Assembly (NCBI RefSeq): GCF_000499845.2 | Contig: NC_023749.2 | Coordinates: 14,036,698-14,100,697 of the forward strand | Direction of reading: 5' to 3' | Source of the DNA: Phaseolus vulgaris | Taxonomy: Eukaryota; Streptophyta; Magnoliopsida; Fabales; Fabaceae | DNA length: 64,000 nucleotides | Shown here: one piece after another, positions 55,909 to 64,000 of the stretch | How positions within the stretch are numbered: the first letter of the stretch is position 1 | Layout of the letters: every line of letters begins with the position of its first letter | The notes under the pieces: generated by a model | Seen by the model: the letters and a program-made list of their open reading frames with translations, nothing else | Database searches by the model: none | Told to the model about the DNA's origin: nothing | Made by a program: the position numbers and the translations under genes

Positions 55909-58547
55909 TATTTGAAACAAGTTTTGTATAATATTTTACATAAAGAGTGATATATTTTAATTTTTTTCTTAAGCTTTTAAATATAGCCAGTAAACTATCA
56001 ATTAAATTTGAGGATTGATAAAATATTTTAAATAATTTATTTAAGTTATAAAATTCAAGTATCATCTTTTTTATATGAAGGAGGGAAATAATATAAACTA
56101 TAATCCGAAGTTGCAATAGCTTGCAAGTTGGAACCCATCTCGAACTATTATTTATTAATTAAACTATAAATCATTTGGATTTATATTAACATTTTTATAA
56201 TGGGTTGTTGACATAATTGGAAAGTGGTTATTGTAGAAATAGACATTATCACCTCACTCAAACAATGTAAAAGAAATTAAATAAGATTAGTTAGATTCAC
56301 GCAGTCAGCATTGTGCATAAGTGAAATGATGTGTGAACAATGCTAACTAATAATAACGTTTTTCACGTGCATATATATTATTTCGCACTTGAATGAATCT
56401 TTTCATATTAATGTTTGCATTATTATTAAACATATTTAAATTTATTCATATGTTTCTTAATAAATATTAGGCTTGATTATAATTTTATCCTTTATATTTT
56501 GTAAAATTCATAATTTTGATTTTAATTTTTCAGTAAATGTAGTCTGATTTTAATTATTTTTTACTCAATTCCAATCTCTTGATACTTAAGCGAATTTATT
56601 AGACTTAATTGTTCTTGATTGGCCAATACATCATATTAAAGTATTACTTTTTTACAAATTTTTTAACATTAAAGCATTTTTTTCTACTTTCTTAATGCGT
56701 TTAAATTTTTTAATTTTATATTCTTATTTTAAAATTTTAAAATAAAAGATAAAATGTTATAATTTATGTATGCAATAATCCAAATAATGTGAGCAAGTAT
56801 GAATACTGGGTGACACCATTTTGCACCGACTAGGTTTAAAATTTAAATATGTTCCAATTCTATTTAATCTAAATTGAGTTCAATTGGATTATTCTTGTGT
56901 AAAATACTAAATAAATATAAGATATTCCATAAACAAGATAAAATTGATTTAAAATTTTCATATTTCATTTATAAGTATTATATAACTGATAATATATATA
57001 TTATTAAATATTAAATTTAAATAACTATTGAAATAGTGATTACAAATTACCATTGATGTTGATAAAATAATTATCATTAATTAAATATATTTGATAAAAA
57101 AAATTATAAACTATGTGATCATTTTACAAATATATGAAAGTAATAAAAGCAATGAGTTGGAATTTCACATTTTTGAAAGTTTGATATTTTTAAAAGTTTG
57201 ATAATATAAATAGTTTTAAATCTTATGTTTTGAGACGATTTTATATTTTATAAGATAATTATATAAGATTAAGTTAGGTTTTATAAGATTTTGAAATGTG
57301 GATAGTGTTAATGAGTGATTCATATGAAATCTAGATATGCAAGAACATGTTTAACAAAAACTTTCTAAGCAGTTTCGTATAAGCCAATAATGGACGACTT
57401 TAAACGATTTAGTATTGTCTTAAATCAAATGGGGTATCCTGCTTTTGGAATTTTGGGTAAAAGAGAAAATTGAGGATAAGATCTACGTTGATTTTGCTTT
57501 ACCCAAAGGATGTTCACACATTCACCTCCATTTTTCTTCTATGGACCCTTTTTGTCGTTACTACAAATAAAATAAAATAAAACATTGGCACATGTTCTTG
57601 TTATACGAGGAAAGTTACACTCCGTTTGTCTTATTGAAGTCATACAACATAATCTCTTCGAGAAGTGATATGATCGGTTTTTTTCTTAAACTAGTGTGTA
57701 ATTTTTTTTATATTTCCAAAATGGACAATATGTTTTTTTTTTTTTTCAAAATGAGTAAATCGACAACCACAATAGATATTTAGATAGAATAAAATTGTGC
57801 ATCGTGAGAGAGATTTAAAAAAAAAATTAACATTGTACATAAGAATTACGATTTTTAATTAAAACTGTATTCCACATATACGATTTTAATATTAAAATAC
57901 ATTTTAACATACTAAATTTTAAAAAAATTAAAAAATCGTATATATTAAATACCATTTCAACATACATTTATATATAATAATATATAAAATTAAAAATAAT
58001 TGTATAATAAATATGTTTTAATTATTTTCATATATAATAATTTTAATATATGTTTTAGTATTTAAAATAGAAATAAAAATAATATAAAATTAAATAAATT
58101 AAATTTATTATTATAACTTTATTTTATATATAATTAAAGAAAATTAAATTTTAGTATTTAAAATAATAATAATAATAGAAAATTAGATTTAATTTACTAT
58201 TATAACTTTTTATATATATAATAAAAGAAAATTAGATTTTTATAAAAAATTAACTAAATAAGTTTTAAGAAAATATTTTTTTATTATATAATTAAAAATA
58301 ACTGAACTTTTATTATATATAATTAAAAAATTAAATATAACTTTTTGGATTTTAATATCTTATAATTATTTTGAATTTTTAATAAATTAAAAAAATTTAA
58401 TCGGAAAGCTAAAACAAAATAAAAAGTGAATAAGTTTAAGAACAACATTAAAGTTTGACATTAAGTGAAAACACACGAGCATAAACACAAAAGCATAACA
58501 ATTTAATTTAAAGATTACATAATTTAGCAACCTAAACATGAATAAAA
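55909..58547. other. AT-rich DNA left of the MULE genes
   Basis: Nothing coding is recognised; 57780-58440 is extremely AT-rich. The left terminus of the MULE should be here but no inverted repeat could be matched. Confidence 0.5.
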
Positions 58548-60611
58548 CTATCTATGAGATCTTGTCCCACATGGGGCCCTTCTTCGTTGTCTTGGTGGAC
58601 GTCTAAACGGAGGTGGGCTTTCATTATCATTGTTTTCTTCTTCGTTGTCGTCAGATGGAATATCATACCTCATTGAAGGCATTGTGGGTCGATAACAATG
58701 CATGGTAGGAGTTGGATGAAATGCGAAAGGTAGTGTCATTGTTGAAGTACCAAACATTTACGATTGACTCGGAGAAACAATATTTCTTGCGATGGTCCCG
58801 GAGAAAAAAATATTTATGTGCAATGGAAAATTGATGTAAGTTGATGGCATTTGCTGGTAGAGAAATTAGGCAGACATGTTGTTGTTGTGGTCCATAAAGA
58901 TGAATATTTATGGTGCTTGATTGGGAGCGGATTGAAATTGAACTTGTTGTCCAAATGGTGCAACCTTTGATGAAGACCCAACATGATGACGGTGGCCTTC
59001 GGAATAGTGTGGTTGACTATCGGGTGACATGTCGTACTGTTGTTTAAAAAAATAATTAATGTACGAATTTAAAAAAAAAATATGTATGAATTTTATAAAA
59101 TAACAATATCTAATTGGTACAAATTGAACTTACATCCTCTTCAGATGTATCTATAGGTGAGACGTAGTGAATAGTATGAGTGATGTACCATTGCATGTAA
59201 GTTGATTCATCATGCAAATGACCGTCTCCGTGGAATGGTACTCCTCAATTAAACGGTTTTGTCGGTCATTCCACATTGTTATCCACCTCTGATTATATTG
59301 TAGCCAGTACCTATCTAATCTCCCACGCATGTCTTGTCTGTGAACTTCATCGAGGTTAAGTGGGTCGTGTGGAATGGGTTGTCGATACTCGAATTGTCGC
59401 ATCACCTGATCTGCTTGATGAAATTCAACAGTTGCAAAACAGATTAAAGGTACAACCGCCCGACTTACAACTGCCACATAATTGTAAATAAACCACTAAT
59501 TTGAAGTCGTCGATATGGAGTCCACAAAAACTATCAACAACAGGAAATAACATTATTAATTTTTTGGATTACTCAGAAAGAATTTAGTTCTTAGACGATG
59601 AAAAGGATAACCTGTTTCGGTTGCAGTTGATCTAGCATTTTCCATATTTCAACCATGTTTGTTGCACTCGTGTTTGATCGATGGAAATTTCGAGTCCACC
59701 TACGATCAATGTTTTTCATGTCATAATTAATACTAAGGTTTTTAATATACAATATTGAAAAGAAGAAAATAAATAGTAACCTCCTCGCAAGCGAAAATCC
59801 AACCCCGACAGCAATGTCCTCAACACTCAATGGCCCAATCCTTGGTGAAAAGCATGTCATTCGGTCCCATGCCCAACACTGTAATAGCAACATGCATCCT
59901 CCGATATTTTCTTGATTATAATTAATACTGTGATCCAATGCACAATACAAACACGCCAACAAAGTTGAACCCTAACTAAAGTTTGATACATTATTCAAGT
60001 CAGCCAATAACAATAGATACATCAAATGAACTCGACCGCCTAATGTATCGGGCATCAATAAACTCTCAATTAAGGTCAGTATGTGCGCTCGTGCATGTTG
60101 TGCAATAATAATTTTCGTTGCATCATGTGGTAAGTCCTGAAAGAAGTATTCAACCAAGATATCTTGATTGTGTTTCCTAGAACCCACAGTTTCTGGTGGC
60201 ACAAATCCCAACAATGTCTCACAGAGATAACAAGTCACCACTATTAATGCTCGTAACAGGTTCCTCATCAATTGGGAGCCCAAGTTGAAGGACAACATCT
60301 TCGAAATTGATTGTCGTTTCTCTGAGTGGTAAATTAAAGGTGTGTGTTTCAATTCTCCACCTTTCGACTAATGCCGTAAGTAAATGATGATTAATGTCAA
60401 TGTTTTTCAATGTCAATGTGTGTATGAACCCAACATGTTGAATTAAATTTCGAACTCGATCATCAAGTCTATCAGAATGTTTGAGAACCCAAATGGAATG
60501 TTGCCTAGGCCTTATCAGTCTTTCGTTCCCCTCCCATAAATCCTTTGTCACATGTTTATGTTGCATCCGCAAAAGGGATATATCATATGGTAGTCGTGCA
60601 TTGGTTGCCAT
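58548..60611 (-). pseudogene. Plant mobile domain (PMD, MAIN-like) gene of a MULE
   Basis: The ATG is at 60609-60611. The N-terminal block reads LIQHVGFIHTLTLKNIDINH, LVERWRIETHTFNLPLRETT and VVLQLGLPIDEEPVT, then, after a frameshift near 60221, LCETLLGFVPPE and RVHLMYLLLLADLNNVSNF, the core of the plant mobile domain. It continues LLQCWAWDRMTCFSPRIGPL. Introns with GT-AG ends fit at 59700-59781 and 59037-59133. A TAG at 59972-59974 replaces a Trp codon, and frameshifts fall near 59480 and 59200. The C-terminus ends PRQRRRAPCGTRSHR, a signature of transposon-borne PMD proteins. PMD proteins are nuclear and host members (MAIN, MAIL1) act in silencing; the role in transposons is unknown. Confidence 0.82.
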
Positions 60612-61027
60612 TGGTAGCTGAAAAAATAAAAAATGTGAAAGTTCTAAATTTCTTAAAAATTGAGCCTTCTAAGTTGACAAAATAAATTTCATTCTTACTT
60701 GATGATATGGACACCCAAACAGTACTATAAGGCACAGGCTAAATAGTTGATCTCTTGAATCATAAGAAGGAGGCAACAATGAAGGAAATGGTGGGACGCT
60801 TGTGTAAACTAACACACCAATTTATATGAATTTGAATTCAATGTACGACATTTTTTTGCAACATATGCACGGTGTCATGCTTTCACGAGTGAATAGGAAA
60901 CATAATAGAAAATCTATGCCAAAGTACCAAACTTTGAAATAAAGGATTATGGAGTGTTTGAATCAAATATGCCATGGAGTGATTCTCTGCACATTTAGCA
61001 AGATTCTCACGTAAAGCAAGTCATGCC
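60612..61027. promoter_or_regulatory. Shared upstream region between the divergent MULE genes
   Basis: About 415 bases separate the PMD ATG (minus) and the first possible codon of the transposase side (plus). No clear TATA box was chosen in either direction; the arrangement suggests a bidirectional promoter. Confidence 0.4.
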
Positions 61028-63590
61028 ATGGTGGAAAAAGCCAAAAATGAATGAAGGAAAGCGATAGAGGAAAAAGCCAAAGTGAGTGAAGGAAAGCACA
61101 TTGAGGAAAAACTCAAAGTGAGTGAAGGAAAGTACATGTAGAAAAAAGCCAAAGTGAGTGAAGGAAAGCACATGAGGAAAAATGACGAAACAAGTTTAAG
61201 TGAAACTCGTATACCATGTTGGCAATTTCTCTTTGAAGTTGTATTCACCATTGGAGATTTCACCTTAAAGTTGTGGGTTCCACATTCACTCATTGAATTT
61301 GATGGTACAACCAATGAAAGGAACTCTTCCTGTAACCACAAAATCATCAAACTTATTTCACAGTTTAGGAAAAAAAAATTGTGGGAAGTTTTGATTGGAG
61401 CAGAACATGTCTTATATATTCCTCTTCACAAGGTAATAATTTAAATTTTATATTGAAATATTTTCTAAGTATTCATGCTCATTGCATGCACTTTATAATA
61501 ACAATTTTAATTACATGTTTCATGTGGTAGATGAATCAATTTTACATTGGAGACAGTTCTATTAGCACTTAGGAGGAACCCGTAATCAGAGATATTATTA
61601 ATGAGTTTAGTGAAGATGACGATGTTGATGATTTACCCGAAGATGGTGGTTTCGCAAAGTCATCACTCCAACAAAGTGATTTCAATAATCGATCTAGACA
61701 AATAGCTCAATATGACATTTATGAACAGATGACTTTTCCTAATAAAGAGGCTACATTGGTTGCCATCAAACAATATCACATAGCTAAAGGGTTCAAATTT
61801 GTTGTCGTAGAGTCAAAGACGGATCGATATGTAGCCCGGTGCATTGACTACAATAATGGATGTCAATGGCGGCTTAGAGCATCCTTCAGTAAAATACGTG
61901 ATACATGGGAGATCAAAAAAATTGAAGCACCCCACACATGTTTGTCGACCACTCTTTCTGATGATCACGTAAATTTGGACTCCAACCAAATTGCAATTGT
62001 AGTGGTCAATTCCATTAAAGCAAACTCATTCATCCCTGTGAAAAGTTTAATCACAAAAATTAAAAGTGGTTATGGTTATTCTGTAACATATAAAAAAAAA
62101 CATGGATGGCAAAACAAAAGGCGCTTGCCATGGAATTCGGCGATTGGGACGAATCCTATAATCATCTCCCAAGATGGTTGCAGGCGGTTCAAGAAAGTGT
62201 CCCTGAGACAATTGTCGAATATAACTCGGCCTTTTGTTATAGGCGATGTTCAAGACAACTCGTGTAACATCTTTGAACGAGTATTTTGGGCTTTCAAGCC
62301 TTGCATTGATGGCTTTAATTACTGCAAGTCAATAGTCCAAGTTGACGGAACATTCTTGACCGGAAAATACCATGGAACTTTGCTAACTGCAATTGGTCAA
62401 GATGGCAACCGAAAGATATTCCTTTTAGCTTTTACAATAGTTGAAGGTGAAATAAAAGAAACATTGATCTGGTTCTTCCTCCGGTTGCGATCACATGTCA
62501 TGCCGAAACAAAATATATGCATGATAACTGATAGAGGAAAGGCCATTTTATCAGCATTAAAATCTCCAGAAGTAGCTTGGGAAGGACATGGTCTCCTATC
62601 AATATATTGCATACGCCACATTGCATCTAACTTCAATAAGAAGTTCAAGAATGCCGAGGCGAAGAGACAATTAATAAACATGGGTATTTATCTTAATTTA
62701 ATTCACTTATATTGATTATTTTTGTTGCAATACACTCACTTTAAATCATTTTATTTTTTACATTTCACAGGTTATGAAATGAAACAACCAATTGTTCAGG
62801 CAAAGTTGTTGTCTCTAAGATCACAATTTCAGCAACCTTTTGCCTGGATAGATCAAATACCTTTGGAAAAATGGACACAAGCATATGACGAAGGCAGGAG
62901 GTATGGCCACATGACAAAAAATTTAGTTGAGTGCATAACTCTGGATTAAAGGGAGCACAATCGTTACCCATATGTGCTCTTATGAAGACAACTTTTGAAA
63001 GAACCAAATCTTGGTTTGTTGAACGAGGGATGAAGATAAAGTGCATGTTACGAGTTGGCCATCAATATCCAGAAGATATTACTGCTTTGTTATGAAAAAA
63101 AAATGAACAACAATCGAATATGTGTCATGTCCAAAGCTACAATAGACAAAATTCAGAGTTTGATGTTCAAGAGCTATCTGCTGCCCAACTACGACGCCTA
63201 CCTATGTCTTACACAATAAGACTTAATGACTGGTGGTGTAATTGTGGGGAGTTTCAAGCTCTCTTACTTCCTTGTGCTCATGTTATCGATGTTTGTTCGG
63301 CATGTCATTTACAACTAACAACATTCATTTATCTTATCTATAGTTTGCAGTATATTTTGAAGGCTTACGAAGTTGAATTTCATTCAGTTCGAAATGAAGA
63401 TTATTGGTCTACTTATATGGGACTGAATTTCATCCCGAACACCTACATGCGCCGTAAGGAATCAGGCAGACCAACAACTAATCGTATACATAATGAAATG
63501 GATGAACCACTTTCAAATAAGCCAAAAACAAATATCTTATTGTAGGAATGAAGGCCACAATTGAGCAAATTGTCCATATAGACAATAATA
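61028..63590 (+). pseudogene. MudrA-type MULE transposase gene
   Basis: Exons fit as about 61028-61432, 61531-62683 and 62771-63590 (introns 98 and 87 bases, GT-AG). The N-terminus holds the 12-residue repeats. The MULE DNA-binding domain follows (TFPNKEATLVAIKQYHIAKG, then RYVARCIDYNNGCQWRLRAS with Cys spacing). The catalytic domain has QVDGTFL with the first Asp and MITDRGKAI with the second, then YCIRHIASNFNKKF. A SWIM zinc finger reads WWCNCGEFQALLLPCAHVI, and a CCHC-like CRNEGHN...ANC lies past 63545 in another frame. Damage: TAG at 61570-61572, frameshift near 62940, TGA at 63093-63095, frameshift near 63540. The 61573-62683 part is fully open. It would cut and move the element. Confidence 0.88.
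61033..61175 (+). repeat. 36-bp tandem repeat, four copies, encoding 12-residue repeats
   Basis: Units start at 61033, 61069, 61105 and 61141 (36, 36, 36 and 35 bp). In the frame that leads into the transposase they translate as variants of E-K-A-K-V-S-E-G-K-H-I-E. Two stops interrupt (a TGA in unit 1 and a TAG in unit 3). Confidence 0.82.
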
Positions 63591-63770
63591 GAACGTAGAC
63601 TCTTGTACTATTTTTCTATTTTCTATGACAATTAAGTTTTTGGTTAACGTTCTTCATTTTACTTTTTCAATTAAAGTTTCTACTTTATTTTAGCATTTCG
63701 AATTTAGAATTTTACCAACTTACTTTTCTATTATGAATTAAATTTAATTTAATCATTTTTTAAAAATAAT
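63591..63770. other. AT-rich 3' flank of the MULE transposase
   Basis: No feature recognised; the MULE right terminus may be here. Confidence 0.4.
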
Positions 63771-64000
63771 TGTACCGATCATGTAATCGGAAGTGATGAC
63801 GTGGCAGCAAGCGATAATATAAGCGTGATGAACGGGACACCTGGCTGACAGAAGGGAAGCACATCGGGAAGTTTGTGTAGTCGCCAATTGTTAGCTTGGC
63901 GTTCTCCGATCTCTAGTATGTATAACCGACGGTCACCAGGCTCGCGTCATAGTCGCCGTATGTGAGTTTTAGGCGATCAAGTGGTTAGAGACCGCCGAAA
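63771..64000. mobile_element. Probable start of another element, cut by window end
   Basis: Composition changes sharply at TGTACCGATCATGTAATCGG: GC content rises and words such as GATGACGTGGCAGCAAGCG appear. A TG start and a change of texture suggest an LTR, but there is no partner in the window. Confidence 0.4.

Overview
The window is plant nuclear DNA, AT-rich, and almost entirely transposable elements around one recognisable host gene. GT-AG introns, retroelements primed by initiator tRNA-Met, a CACTA MITE family and several LTR families point to a dicot. An LTR with the TTGTTGGAAATCCCACATCG terminus (26140-26269) and the retroelement types suggest a phaseoloid legume; the species is inference.

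Layout: 1-2642, 5' end of a Ty1/copia element (minus). About 5100-8760, a 5'-truncated LINE (minus) with RNase H. 9662-9992, an LTR-like sequence plus PBS. 12555-21138, a decayed Ty3/gypsy chromovirus-like element (plus) with both LTRs, its 5' LTR enlarged by a nested insertion. 21143-21392 and 22500-22947, CACTA-type MITEs. 24857-26477, an inverted-repeat element holding a gutted copia 3' end and a legume LTR fragment. 26688-28160, an R2R3-MYB gene whose R3 repeat has a one-base frameshift. 28805-29013, another MITE. 29942-30905, LTR-like sequence. 30908-37260, 3' part of a Tat-lineage gypsy element (B) with an antisense extra ORF split by a solo LTR. 38574-55746, a complete-ended Tat element (A, 17.2 kb) inserted in a CACTA MITE, itself holding a SIRE-like copia remnant, a CACTA MITE with exact target duplication and a solo LTR. 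58548-63590, a Mutator-like element with a divergent pair: plant mobile domain gene (minus) and MudrA-type transposase (plus). 63771-64000, the GC-richer start of another element.

No autonomous element looks intact: each protein-coding element has frameshifts, stops or lost catalytic residues. The clearest biology is the nesting order, readable from target duplications that restore interrupted reading frames: MITE, then Tat A, then SIRE copia, second MITE and solo LTR inside A. Two features lie outside the usual gag-pol layout: antisense coiled-coil ORFs between integrase and 3' LTR in both Tat elements, and the PMD gene paired head to head with a MULE transposase. The MYB gene is the only candidate for host regulatory function, and whether it is functional depends on one base.
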